DNA from: Deinococcus metalli
GTDB taxonomy: Bacteria; Deinococcota; Deinococci; Deinococcales; Deinococcaceae
NCBI RefSeq assembly: GCF_014201805.1
Contig: NZ_JACHFK010000006.1
Coordinates: forward strand, 124,001 to 188,000
Direction of reading: 5' to 3'
Length of the DNA: 64,000 bases
The translations under genes and the position numbers were made by a program. The number at the start of each line of letters is the position of its first letter. Position 1 is the stretch's first letter. The notes under the pieces were generated by a model that was not told the origin of the DNA, ran no database searches, and saw only the letters and a program-made list of their open reading frames with translations. Below are positions 22,128-34,466 of the stretch, in pieces.

Positions 22128-23033
22128 TCAGCCGAACACGTCCAGGCCGTCCAGCACGACACTTGCGTGCGCTTCGACGGTCAGCGCGTGGTCGCGGTTG
22201 TACCCGCCGGCCATCATGGTGACCACCGGCACACCCGCGGCCCGCGCCCACGTCAGCACCGCCCGGTTGCGCTCGCGCACCCCGTCCAGCGTCATGGCGA
22301 AGCGGCCGAAGCGGTCGCCGGCCAGCACGTCCACCCCCGCGAGGTACAGCAGCAGGTCCGGACGGAAGGCATCCAGCGCCGGCAGCACGTGGCCGCGCAG
22401 CGCCGTCAGGTACTCGGCGTCCGTCACGCCGTCGGGGAGGCCGAGGTCCAGGGAACTGCGCTCCTTGCGGAAGGGGTAGTTGCGCTCGCCGTGCACGCTC
22501 ACGGTCAGGGCGCGCGGCTCGGTGTCCAGCAGCGCGGCCGTGCCGTTGCCCTGGTGCACGTCCAGGTCGAGCACCGCCACCCGCTGCGCCACGCCGCCGT
22601 CCAGCGCCACGCGCGTGAGGATCGCGGCGTCGTTCACCAGGCAGAAGCCCTCGGCGCGGTCACGGAAGGCGTGGTGCGTGCCGCCCGCCAGGTTCGCGCC
22701 CCAGCCCACCCGCAGCGCGTCGTGCAGCGCGGCCAGCGATCCGCCCGCCGCCCGGCGCGCCCGCTCCACCACGCCCGGCGACCACGGCAGCCCGAAGGCG
22801 CGTTCCTCCGCTCGCGTCACCTCGCCCCGCCGCCAGCGGCGCAGCCACAGCGGATCGTGCACCCGGCCCGCGTCCGCCCACGACAGCGCTGGCGTGTCCA
22901 GCACCGGCAGCAGCGGCGACAGCCGGTCGCGCACCCCCGCGTACTTGTACGCCGGAAAGCGGTGGCCCTCGGGCAGCGGAAACACGTACGCGGCCGGGGT
23001 GTACGCCTGGAACGGGCCGGCGGGCGGAGTCAT
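22128..23033 (-). CDS. HDAC-family deacetylase (acetoin utilisation type)
   Basis: The 301-residue class I/II histone-deacetylase-fold enzyme keeps the active-site order GGTHHA (catalytic His pair), [20 protein letters not shown] (zinc Asp and His), [21 protein letters not shown] (zinc Asp) and MAGGYNRD. Bacterial members deacetylate acetyl-lysine on proteins, polyamines or small molecules; the substrate here is not evident. The start ATG at 23033 follows GAAGGTTCA. It is a single gene, upstream of and divergent from no obvious partner. Confidence 0.88.
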   Translation of the reverse strand: MTPPAGPFQAYTPAAYVFPLPEGHRFPAYKYAGVRDRLSPLLPVLDTPALSWADAGRVHDPLWLRRWRRGEVTRAEERAFGLPWSPGVVERARRAAGGSLAALHDALRVGWGANLAGGTHHAFRDRAEGFCLVNDAAILTRVALDGGVAQRVAVLDLDVHQGNGTAALLDTEPRALTVSVHGERNYPFRKERSSLDLGLPDGVTDAEYLTALRGHVLPALDAFRPDLLLYLAGVDVLAGDRFGRFAMTLDGVRERNRAVLTWARAAGVPVVTMMAGGYNRDHALTVEAHASVVLDGLDVFG

Positions 23034-23218
23034 TGAACCTTCAGGTGAGCCGCGTACGAACCCGAGCGGGGCGCGCCGACGTGGGCTGCCCCTCTGAAGG
23101 GAGGACACCCCGGGCCGACCTTCCTACAGCGGCGGGTGGCATCGTGGACGGTCGGGATCACTCCGGAATTGTCGGCGCGCGCGGCGGGCAAGACGGCGTG
23201 CCCGGCCACCGTCCGCGC

Positions 23219-23389
23219 TCAGGTCTCCTCGCGCAGCGCCCGCACGATCCAGAAGCCCACCACGTCCAGCACCGCCAGAAACAGCAGCGACCCCACCCCC
23301 GCCAGCCAGTCGCCCCGGCCGACCTGCATGACCATGCTGAAGATCCCGCCCAGGTTCACGCTCGCCAGGATCACGATCAGCAGGCCCAT
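23219..23389 (-). CDS. Small two-helix membrane protein
   Basis: The 56-residue protein MGLLIVILASVNLGG... has two hydrophobic segments (about 2-22 and 30-50) separated by QVGRGDW, and a charged tail RALREET. Its function is unknown. The ATG at 23389 overlaps the TGA of a 14-codon upstream ORF (TGATG); an ATG two codons earlier (23395) with GGAG about 9 nt upstream is an alternative. It is shorter than usual annotation cut-offs but has good codon use and a clear promoter context. Confidence 0.6.
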   Translation of the reverse strand: MGLLIVILASVNLGGIFSMVMQVGRGDWLAGVGSLLFLAVLDVVGFWIVRALREET

Positions 23390-23433
23390 CAGCATGCCCG
23401 GCCGCTCCCCGGCACTGCGCGCGTGTGCTCCAT
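23389..23433 (-). CDS. 14-codon leaderless upstream ORF
   Basis: An ATG at 23433 lies 6 nt after TACACT (plus-strand 23440-23445) and begins a 14-codon ORF (MEHTRAVPGSGRAC) that ends in a TGA sharing one base with the ATG of the small membrane protein. It may be a leader peptide whose translation delivers ribosomes to the second start. Confidence is moderate because such a short frame could be fortuitous. Confidence 0.4.
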   Translation of the reverse strand: MEHTRAVPGSGRAC

Positions 23434-23445
23434 GCGCCCAGTGTA

Positions 23446-23770
23446 AACGGTGCGGCGGGCCGCTCCCGGCGCGTTAAGGCCGGGCTGATCATGGCCCGGT
23501 CACGCCCGCTGCGGACACTGGACACAGGACGCGGCTCCGTTCCGGGGGGGCCTGGGAGTGGCCGCGCCGGAAGGAGGGACGTTATCGGTCATCCGCCGAA
23601 CTCCATGAGACCCGGGCCTGTCACGGGCCAGCCGCCGCGCGCGGCCTCCGCCGTGACCGGCCGCGCCTGACGCACGGGCGCGCCCAGCGCCTCCACATCA
23701 ACCCGCAGGTCCACGTGGCCCGGCCCGCGCCCGGCCCCGTGCCCCTGTGCATGTCCGCAAGGAGCGCAGC
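23446..23770. other. Intergenic region before the astacin-like gene
   Basis: About 325 bases lie between the divergent small membrane protein and the astacin-like gene. I see no gene, RNA or clear terminator in it. Only AAGGAG at its right edge, the ribosome binding site of the next gene, is functionally interpretable. Confidence 0.4.
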
Positions 23771-25210
23771 ATGACGAACTCCAGGCGCAGGAACAACGCC
23801 GACCAGCCGGGCGAGACGCGCGGCGAATTCCGCTCCGGCCCGCTGGCCGGCACCGCCATCGTGACCGGGCCGAAGGTGCCGCAGCGCGGCCTGCCGTGGG
23901 CCGAGGTCGACGGTCAGGCCATCTTCGAGGGCGACATCGTGCTCGGCAGCGCCGCCGATCTCGCCGCCGCGCAGGGCGACATGGAGGAGGGCCGGGCCGC
24001 GTCGGTCGGCATCACCGGTCAGAGCTTCCGCTGGCCCAGCGGGCGCATTCCCTACGAGATCGACCCGGGCATGCCCAACCAGCAGCGCGTGACCGACGCC
24101 ATCGCCCACTGGCACGCGCACACCTCGATCCGCTTCGTGCCAAAGGGCGCCGCCGACACGAACTACGTGCGTTTTGTCGGCGGCAGCGGATGCTCGTCGA
24201 TGGTCGGCATGCGCGGCGGGCGGCAGGACATCACGCTCGGCAACGGCTGCTCGGCCGGGAACGCCATCCACGAGATCGGACACACCGTGGGCCTGTGGCA
24301 CGAGCAGAGTCGCGAGGACCGCGACAGCTTCATCACCATCAACTGGGCGAACATCGACCCCAGCACCCAGCACAACTTCACGCAGCACATCCAGGACGGC
24401 GACGATCTGGGCGCGTACGACTACGGCTCGATCATGCACTACCCGCCGGACGCGTTCTCGATCAACGGGCAGCCCACCATCGTGCCGCGTCAGGCGCTGC
24501 CGGCCGGCGTGGTGATGGGCCAGCGCACCGGGCTGTCGGCGGGTGACATCGCGGGCGTGCGGGCCATGTACCCCAGCACCAAGCCCATCAAGGACACCGT
24601 CAAGGACGGGCCGAAGGACCCGATCAAGGACCTGCGCAAGGACGGCATCAAGGACGGCCGCAAAGATCCCATCAAGGACATCCGCAAGGAGCCGCTCAAG
24701 GAAGGGATCAAGGACATCCGCAAAGACCCGATCAAGGACCTGCGAAAGGACGGAGTCAAGGACCCGATCCGCGACACCATCAAGGAAATCCGCAAGGACC
24801 CCATCCGGGACACCATCAAGGAGATCCGAAAGGATCCGATCAAAGACTTCCGCAAGGAACCGGTCAAGGATCCGATCCTCGATCCGGTGAAGGGCCCGGC
24901 CGCCGATCCCATCGGGCCGCCCGTGGGGCCGATCGGGCCGGTGGTGAACCCCGTGCTGCCCGGCCAGGATGCCGGCCTGGGCATGACGCCCTTCGTGCTC
25001 GCCACGCCCAGCCGGGTGCCGGACTACGGGCAGCTGGGGATGGACGCCGGCATGGGCGGCTACGACCAGCAGCTCAGCGACTACGACATGGCCGTGCAGC
25101 AGCTCCAGGACCTCGAGCAGATGCTGGCCGAGGCCGAGGCGCACTACGCGCAGGTGCTCGAGGCGTACGAGGCGGCCATGCAGACCGTGCAGGCCCTCGG
25201 GCAGGGCTGA
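23771..25210 (+). CDS. Astacin-type (M12A) metalloprotease with Lys/Asp repeat tail
   Basis: The product is 479 residues. The catalytic domain (about 80-265) has the zinc site HEIGHTVGLWHEQSR with His167 and the Met-turn SIMHYPPDAF, the two defining astacin motifs. Residues 271-374 are a tandem array of short Lys/Asp units (KDPIKD, RKDGIKD, IRKEPLKE variants), then a Pro/Gly-rich linker. A C-terminal acidic coiled coil (QQLQDLEQMLAEAEAHYAQV) ends the protein. No signal peptide is visible, which is odd for an astacin. AAGGAG precedes the ATG. It starts a tight three-gene operon with an ATP-grasp ligase 4 nt downstream; the repeat tail is a candidate substrate for that ligase (inference). Confidence 0.88.
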   Translation: MTNSRRRNNADQPGETRGEFRSGPLAGTAIVTGPKVPQRGLPWAEVDGQAIFEGDIVLGSAADLAAAQGDMEEGRAASVGITGQSFRWPSGRIPYEIDPGMPNQQRVTDAIAHWHAHTSIRFVPKGAADTNYVRFVGGSGCSSMVGMRGGRQDITLGNGCSAGNAIHEIGHTVGLWHEQSREDRDSFITINWANIDPSTQHNFTQHIQDGDDLGAYDYGSIMHYPPDAFSINGQPTIVPRQALPAGVVMGQRTGLSAGDIAGVRAMYPSTKPIKDTVKDGPKDPIKDLRKDGIKDGRKDPIKDIRKEPLKEGIKDIRKDPIKDLRKDGVKDPIRDTIKEIRKDPIRDTIKEIRKDPIKDFRKEPVKDPILDPVKGPAADPIGPPVGPIGPVVNPVLPGQDAGLGMTPFVLATPSRVPDYGQLGMDAGMGGYDQQLSDYDMAVQQLQDLEQMLAEAEAHYAQVLEAYEAAMQTVQALGQG

Positions 25211-25214
25211 GCGC

Positions 25215-26186
25215 ATGATCCTGGTCGTGTCCTACCCCGGCGAGGAACACACCGACGACGTGGTCTCGCGCCTGGAACGCGCCGGTCGGGAGGTCGTGCG
25301 GATCGACCTCGCGGACTTCCCGGCGGCGTCGGGCCTGAGCTGCACGTGGGAGCCCGGCGCGCCCGACGCGTACCGTGTCCACACCCCGCAGGGCGAGGTG
25401 GACCTCGCGCGTGCCCGCGCCGGGTGGTGGCGCCGCGTGCGGGCGCACACCCTCGACCCGCTGGTGCGCGACCCGGACGCCGTGGCCTTCGCGCTCTCGG
25501 AGACGAACGAGGCGGTCAGCGGCATGCTCGACGCGCTCGGCTGCCCGTGGATGAACCCCCGCGAGGCCGACGCCGCCGCGCACCACAAGCCGCTGCAATG
25601 GGCGGTGGCCCGGCAGGTGGGCCTGACCCTGCCGCGCACCCTGGTCACCACCCGCCCCGACGACGCCCGCGCGTTCATCGCGGAACTCGGGGTGGGCAAG
25701 GTGGTGTTCAAGGCCTTCATCGCCATCCTGGAGGCGTGGCGCGAGACGCGGCTGGTCGAGGCGCAGGACCTGGAGCAGCTCGACTCGGTGCGCTTCGCGC
25801 CGGTCATCTTCCAGGAGTACGTGCCGGGCGTGGACCTGCGGATCATCGCCGTGGGCGGCAAGCTGTACACCGCCGAGCTGGACGCGCAGGACACCTCGTA
25901 CCCGGTGGACATGCGCATGGTGATCGGTGAGGCGAAGGTGCGGCCCGCCGAATTGCCGCGCGCCCTGGAGGACCGCCTGCTGGCCCTGCAACGCCGCCTG
26001 GGGCTGGTCTACGGCGCGATCGACATGCGCCGCACGCCGGACGGCGAGTACGTGTTCTTCGAGGTGAATCCTGCCGGTCAGTGGATGTTCGCCCAGGAGC
26101 GCACCGGCTTGCCGATCAGCCAGGCGGTCGCAGATCACCTGGCCGTGATGGCCGACGCGGGCGCGCGCGAGGTCGTGCGCCGGTGA
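25215..26186 (+). CDS. MvdC/MvdD-like ATP-grasp ligase
   Basis: The 323-residue ATP-grasp protein resembles microviridin (graspetide) maturases and RimK-type ligases. It has an N-terminal substrate domain (ILVVSYPGEEHTDDVVSRL, ARAGWWRRVR), a central ATP-grasp domain (KVVFKAFIAILEAW, VIFQEYVPGVDLRIIAVGG) and a C-terminal metal/ATP motif (YVFFEVNPAGQWMF). Graspetide ligases couple Asp/Glu carboxylates to Ser/Thr/Lys side chains, forming esters or amides. No short precursor gene is visible; the Asp/Lys repeat tail of the astacin-like protein 4 nt upstream is the only obvious substrate-like sequence. The next gene overlaps its stop. Confidence 0.82.
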   Translation: MILVVSYPGEEHTDDVVSRLERAGREVVRIDLADFPAASGLSCTWEPGAPDAYRVHTPQGEVDLARARAGWWRRVRAHTLDPLVRDPDAVAFALSETNEAVSGMLDALGCPWMNPREADAAAHHKPLQWAVARQVGLTLPRTLVTTRPDDARAFIAELGVGKVVFKAFIAILEAWRETRLVEAQDLEQLDSVRFAPVIFQEYVPGVDLRIIAVGGKLYTAELDAQDTSYPVDMRMVIGEAKVRPAELPRALEDRLLALQRRLGLVYGAIDMRRTPDGEYVFFEVNPAGQWMFAQERTGLPISQAVADHLAVMADAGAREVVRR

Positions 26187-26518
26187 GTGCCGACCTGCGC
26201 GGTCACCTGCTGCTGCCGGACGGGCCGCTGCCGGAGCGGGCCGCGCGGGTCCGGATCGAGCTGCGGGACGTGGGCGTACAGGACGCGCCGGCGCCGCTGC
26301 TGGCCGCCGTGGACTGGCACGACGTGCCGCTGGGTGCCCGGCGGGTGGCGTTCCGCATGCCGGGCGTGCCGGACCTGACCGGCCGGCAGGTGGCGGTGCA
26401 GGTGCACGTGGACGTCGGCGGCCGCGGGCACGTCACGTCCGGTGACCTGCTGACCACGCAGCACGTGCCGGTCACGGATCTCCACACCGACGTGGACGTG
26501 CCCCTCACGCGGGTGTGA
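26183..26518 (+). CDS. YbaY-like beta-sandwich domain protein
   Basis: This 111-residue protein resembles the YbaY/YscW domain: LRGHLLLPDGPLPERAARVR, IELRDVGVQDAPAPLLAA, VPLGARRVAFRMPGVP and QVAVQVHVDVGG follow that pattern of a small beta-sandwich. Unlike YbaY it lacks a lipoprotein signal, so it is probably cytoplasmic. Its GTG overlaps the ATP-grasp stop (GTGA), showing translational coupling. It could be a chaperone or binding partner of the operon's protease or ligase; that is inference. Confidence 0.6.
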   Translation: MSADLRGHLLLPDGPLPERAARVRIELRDVGVQDAPAPLLAAVDWHDVPLGARRVAFRMPGVPDLTGRQVAVQVHVDVGGRGHVTSGDLLTTQHVPVTDLHTDVDVPLTRV

Positions 26519-26571
26519 GGGGCACGTCCGGGCCCATCTGAATCAGGGGGCGGGGAAGACGGTCGGGGGTG

Positions 26572-27126
26572 TCAGTGGGGGCCGCCGGCCGCGCCCTTGC
26601 CCTTCCCCTTGTCCTTGCCGCTGCCCTTGCCGGCGCTGGTCGCGCTGTCCGGCGCCGCGGCGGCGTCCTCGTCCTGCTCCGGCGTGTCGGCGGTGGCGTC
26701 CTTGTCTCGGCGGTGGGCCAGCGCGGGCAGCGGCAGCGACAGCGTCTTGCCGTTCGGAGCGGTCAGCGCCACCTTGATCGCGCCGGGCTTCGACACGTCG
26801 CGGGTGAAGGTGTACACGACCGGCGCGCCGCCGTCGGCCGCCGTGACCTGCACGGCCTTCACGTCCGCGAGGGTCGCGCCGTCCTGAAGCGTCACGTTGC
26901 CGTCCGCGTCCACGGTGCCGATCACGGCGCCGTCGGTCCCGAGCAGTTCGGCGCTGCCGGTGCCGAGAAAGGCTGTCCACGCGGCGCCCATCGCGGTCAT
27001 GCCAGGCAGGGGGGTGGCCGGCGGGGCGCTGCTCGTGGGGGGCGGCGCGGGATCGGTGGACGTCGTCTGGGCAGCGGCAGCGCTCACGCTCAGGGCGGTC
27101 AGGACCAGCAGGATTCGTGTGTTCAA
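26572..27126 (-). CDS. Secreted protein with Lys/Gly-rich tail, unknown function
   Basis: The product is 184 residues. A signal peptide (NTRILLVLTALSVSAAAAQ) is followed by a Pro/Thr linker, a compact domain containing GSAELLGTDGAVIGTVDADG and VYTFTRDVSKPGAIKV, then an Asp/Glu-rich stretch and a basic tail (GKGSGKDKGKGKG). I do not recognise the family. The likely start is TTG at 27126: GGAGG lies 5 nt upstream of it, whereas the in-frame GTG at 27132 overlaps that GGAGG and cannot use it. Confidence 0.6.
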   Translation of the reverse strand: MNTRILLVLTALSVSAAAAQTTSTDPAPPPTSSAPPATPLPGMTAMGAAWTAFLGTGSAELLGTDGAVIGTVDADGNVTLQDGATLADVKAVQVTAADGGAPVVYTFTRDVSKPGAIKVALTAPNGKTLSLPLPALAHRRDKDATADTPEQDEDAAAAPDSATSAGKGSGKDKGKGKGAAGGPH

Positions 27127-27245
27127 AGGCACCTCCGTGGGGGTGTGCCCAGCATGCGGCGGGGCCGTCCCGGCGCGCTGTGGCGGAAGCCGCGCGGCCC
27201 CCCACGACCGGGGCCCCCGGCGGGGGTGGTGCTACCCTCCGGGGC

Positions 27246-28553
<1,308 letters not shown>

Positions 28554-28562
28554 CCGACCGCG

Positions 28563-29516
28563 ATGACCGACACGGACGGCGTCACGGTACCGGCGGCCGT
28601 CCAGACGTACGCCGCGAGCCTAGGGGCGTTCGGTCACGACTGGCTGGCGGCGCTGCCGGATACCGTCGCCCGGGTGTGTCAGGACTGGGGTCTGCGGCGG
28701 GAAGCAGCCATCTCCGGCGGCAGCCGCTCCTATGTGTGTCGTGTCACCACTCCGAATGGCGGGGCCGCGGTGCTGAAGGTCGCGCTGCCCGAACCGGTGT
28801 TCGGCATGCAGCTGGCCACCCTGCTCGCGGCGCGGGGCCGGGGCTACGTACAGGTCTACGCCCACGACGCTGCGCGCGGCGCGCTCCTGATGGAGGCGCT
28901 GGGGCCACCATTGCCGGAGGACAGCGCCGACGTCCATGCAGCTCTGGACGTCACGGCCCGGACCCTGCGCCGCGCGTGGGCCGTGCCCGCCGATACCCTC
29001 GGCAGCGCGCCGGGCCAGGCGGAGCACAAGGCGGCCGGGCTGACGGCCCTGATCCACGAATGCCGCCCATTCGCTCCCCAGGGCGAGTTCGACGCGGTGA
29101 TCGAGTGGGCGCTGCGCTGCGCCGCGGCGCGCCTGGACGCCCGCGATCCGGCCCGGCAGGTCGTGGTCCACGGCGATGCCCACACCGGGAACCTGCTGCC
29201 CGTGCCGGCGCCGCGGCCCGGAGCCGAGACCGGATACGTCTTCGTCGATCCCGAGGGCTTCCGCTGCGAACCGGAGTACGACCTGGGCGTGGCGGCGCGC
29301 GGATGGAACGGCCGGCTGCAGTCCAGCACTGATCCGCACTCGGACCTGCGCGGGTGGTGCGACCGGCTGGCCCGCGCGACCGGGACCGACGCCGATGCGG
29401 TCTGGCAGTGGGCGTACGTGGAACGGGTGACGACCGGGCTGTATCTGGCCCGCCACGGCCTGCCCGGGCTGGCGCGGCCATTCCTGACCATGGCCCGGAC
29501 GCTGCTGGACGGTTGA
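28563..29516 (+). CDS. Aminoglycoside-phosphotransferase-like kinase
   Basis: The 317-residue protein has the APH/choline-kinase fold: SRSYVCRVTTPNGGAAVLKV (nucleotide-binding lobe with Lys), the catalytic loop VVVHGDAHTGNLLP, and the metal motif YVFVDPEGFRCEPEYDL. It is closest in layout to streptomycin-6-kinase-like (APH(6)/hur) proteins. Many chromosomal members have metabolic rather than resistance roles, so no antibiotic phenotype should be assumed. It lies 9 nt after purB and is probably co-transcribed. Confidence 0.8.
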   Translation: MTDTDGVTVPAAVQTYAASLGAFGHDWLAALPDTVARVCQDWGLRREAAISGGSRSYVCRVTTPNGGAAVLKVALPEPVFGMQLATLLAARGRGYVQVYAHDAARGALLMEALGPPLPEDSADVHAALDVTARTLRRAWAVPADTLGSAPGQAEHKAAGLTALIHECRPFAPQGEFDAVIEWALRCAAARLDARDPARQVVVHGDAHTGNLLPVPAPRPGAETGYVFVDPEGFRCEPEYDLGVAARGWNGRLQSSTDPHSDLRGWCDRLARATGTDADAVWQWAYVERVTTGLYLARHGLPGLARPFLTMARTLLDG

Positions 29517-29609
29517 GCCGTTCTGCCCGCGCCCGGCGTTCCCCGGCCGTCTTCAGGGAGAGGAAAGCGCGGTTCATGCCTGGGCGTCGGCATCCCCTAC
29601 ACTGCCCGT

Positions 29610-29978
29610 ATGGGATTCATCATCCGGCTGCTGGTCAATGCGCTGGCCCTGTACCTGCTCACGCGGGTGTACGGCGGCGTGAGCTTCGCGCCCGGCGCCG
29701 ACGTGGTCAGCATCCTGATTGCGGCGCTGGTGATGGGGATCGTGAACGCGCTGATCCGGCCGGTCCTGCTGCTGCTGTCGCTGCCGATCAATGTACTCAC
29801 GCTGGGCCTGTTCACGCTGATCGTGAACGGCGTGGTGCTGTACCTGGTGGCGGCAGTGACGGCCCTGAATGTCAACGGCTTCGGCGCGGCCGTGATCGGC
29901 GCGCTGATCCTGACGATCATCTCGTGGGTGCTGGACGCGATCGTGGGTGCGGTCGGACTGGACGGTCGGGACGGGTGA
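29610..29978 (+). CDS. Phage_holin_4_2-type membrane protein
   Basis: The 122-residue protein has four hydrophobic helices (starting MGFIIRLLVNALALYLL, then IAALVMGIVNALIRPVLLLL) typical of the Phage_holin_4_2 / YvlD-like family. These are widespread bacterial membrane proteins without proven holin function. TACACT (29598-29603) lies 6 nt before the ATG, so it is probably leaderless. Its stop overlaps the panC start (GTGA). Confidence 0.85.
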   Translation: MGFIIRLLVNALALYLLTRVYGGVSFAPGADVVSILIAALVMGIVNALIRPVLLLLSLPINVLTLGLFTLIVNGVVLYLVAAVTALNVNGFGAAVIGALILTIISWVLDAIVGAVGLDGRDG

Positions 29979-30924
29979 CGGGCGTGCGTGCGGCGCCGCA
30001 GCCGGACGTGCCGGCGGCCGGGAACGCGACCCCCGCGCTGTACCGCGATCCCCTGCTGCTGCGCGCGGCCGTGGCCGGGCGGGGCGTGGTGGGGTTCGTG
30101 CCGACCATGGGCTACCTGCACGAGGGGCACGCGACCCTGATCCGTCAGGCGCGCCGGGCATGCGACGTGGTCGTGCTGAGCATCTTTGTCAATCCCCTGC
30201 AGTTCGGGCCGAAAGAGGACCTCGCGAAGTACCCGCGCGATCTGGAGCGCGACCTGCGTGTGGCCGCCGGGGCGGGCGTGGACGCCGTGTTCTACCCGGA
30301 GGTCGAGACGATGTACCCGCCGGGCTTCGACACCCGCGTGGTGGTGTCCGGCGTGAGCGAGCCGCTGGACGGCGCGGCGCGGCCCGGGCACTTCGTGGGC
30401 GTGGCGACGGTGGTCCTGAAGCTGCTGAACCTGGTGCAACCGGACCGGGTGTTCCTGGGCGAGAAGGACTGGCAGCAGCTGGCGGTGCTGCGGCGCATGG
30501 TCACGGACCTGAACGTGCCCACCGAGGTGATCGGCGTGCCGACCGTGCGCGAGTCGAGCGGGCTGGCCATGAGCAGCCGCAACTCGTATCTCACGGCCGC
30601 GCAGAAGGAGCGGGCCGTGGTGCTGATGCGGTCGCTGCGCGCCGTGCAGGACGCATACGCGGCGGGTGAACGCCGAACGGCGGCGCTGCGACAGGCCGGA
30701 CTGGACGTCCTGGCCGAGGAGCCGGACGCCGAGGTGGAGTACCTGGAGGTGGTGGGCCGCGACCTGCGCTCCCGCGACATCCTGCCGGGGGCCACGCTGC
30801 CCAGTGACAGTGTGGAAAGGGCGGATGTGGACAATGACGCCATGACCCGCGTGCTCGTGGCTGCCCGTATGTATGGCGTGCGCCTGATCGACAACCTGCC
30901 CCTGGACGGCCGGGGAGGCGGCGC

Positions 30925-30928
<4 letters not shown>
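29975..30928 (+). CDS. panC: Pantoate--beta-alanine ligase
   Basis: The 317-residue pantothenate synthetase joins pantoate and beta-alanine using ATP. It has the HIGH-type motif FVPTMGYLHEGHATLI, SIFVNPLQFGP, LEPLDGAARPGHF-like SEPLDGAARPGHF, GEKDWQQL and the KMSKS-like LAMSSRNSYL. The GTG at 29975 overlaps the upstream stop by 4 nt, and its own TGA overlaps the pilT ATG. It is slightly longer than usual at the N-terminus (VTGVRAAPQPDV...), which could mean a later start, but the overlap supports 29975. Confidence 0.93.
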
Positions 30929-32001
<1,073 letters not shown>

Positions 32002-32107
32002 GGCTGCCATGCACCTGCATACCGGGCAGTCCACCGGCTGAACGCGGAGCCTGCCCCGTTTGGTTGCCGGTTAGACGGCTCGCCGGCCCGCTCCCTGCCA
32101 GCCGTGC

Positions 32108-32113
32108 TAAACT
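32108..32113 (+). promoter_or_regulatory. Possible -10 box upstream of the ABC ATPase gene
   Basis: GCTAAACT contains a TAAACT -10-like hexamer about 127 nt before the ATG at 32240. No convincing -35 is visible at the right distance, so the assignment is weak. The long leader between has no hairpin I can support. Confidence 0.3.
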
Positions 32114-32239
32114 CCGCATTGTCAGCACGGCATCAGCGGAAGTCCGGGTTTCTCATCACGTACCCCGGTTGCCCGACCCGTTCCAGCAGTGGAACCCTTT
32201 CACGGGCAAGAGTAGGGGCGAAAGAGGCAGGCGTAGATC

Positions 32240-33415
<1,176 letters not shown>

Positions 33416-33430
33416 GCTTCAGCACTCCGG

Positions 33431-33462
33431 GCGCCGCCTCCTTCACGGGGGCGGCGCTCTTC
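33431..33462 (+). terminator. Terminator after the sugar ABC ATPase gene
   Basis: GCGCCGCC (33431-33438) pairs with GGCGGCGC (33450-33457), followed by TCTTC, 15 nt downstream of the stop codon. Confidence 0.7.
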
Positions 33463-33483
33463 ATGTGGCTGTGGGTTCGGCCC

Positions 33484-33512
33484 TTTACGGTGCTGTCCGG
33501 GCCCGCTACACT
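33484..33512 (+). promoter_or_regulatory. Promoter of the amino-acid ABC binding protein gene
   Basis: TTTACG (33484-33489) and TACACT (33507-33512) are 17 nt apart. A leader of about 30 nt with AAGGAGG (33539-33545) follows. Confidence 0.6.
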
Positions 33513-33549
33513 TCGCGGCATCCGGACAACTGTGCTACAAGGAGGCCAC

Positions 33550-34314
<765 letters not shown>

Positions 34315-34466
34315 GCGTGTGAACCGCGGGCGGGACGGCTCCGGCGGGGTCGTCCCGCCGCCATTGATGGGTCGGCCTGCCGGGCGGGCCGCCGGTGTGA
34401 CATCATCCACGAAATGTCCACGCGATCACTGTCCGTCACCGGCCTCCGCTGCCCGTGGGTGGCGGC

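Noticed and set aside
24581..24890. Repeat array considered as a CRISPR or DNA satellite
   Set aside because: Units are short, imperfect, in frame and without spacers; the pattern lies in the protein.
24490..25005. Long minus-strand frame with repeated SLRISL-type units opposite the astacin repeat
   Set aside because: It is the antisense shadow of the Lys/Asp repeat array; it has no start context and its periodicity is fully explained by the coding strand.
28563..29516. APH-like gene considered as acquired aminoglycoside resistance
   Set aside because: Same base composition as neighbours, next to purB, no mobile element; likely a chromosomal metabolic kinase.
29610..29978. Holin-like gene considered as a prophage marker
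   Set aside because: No phage genes nearby; the Phage_holin_4_2 family is widespread on bacterial chromosomes.
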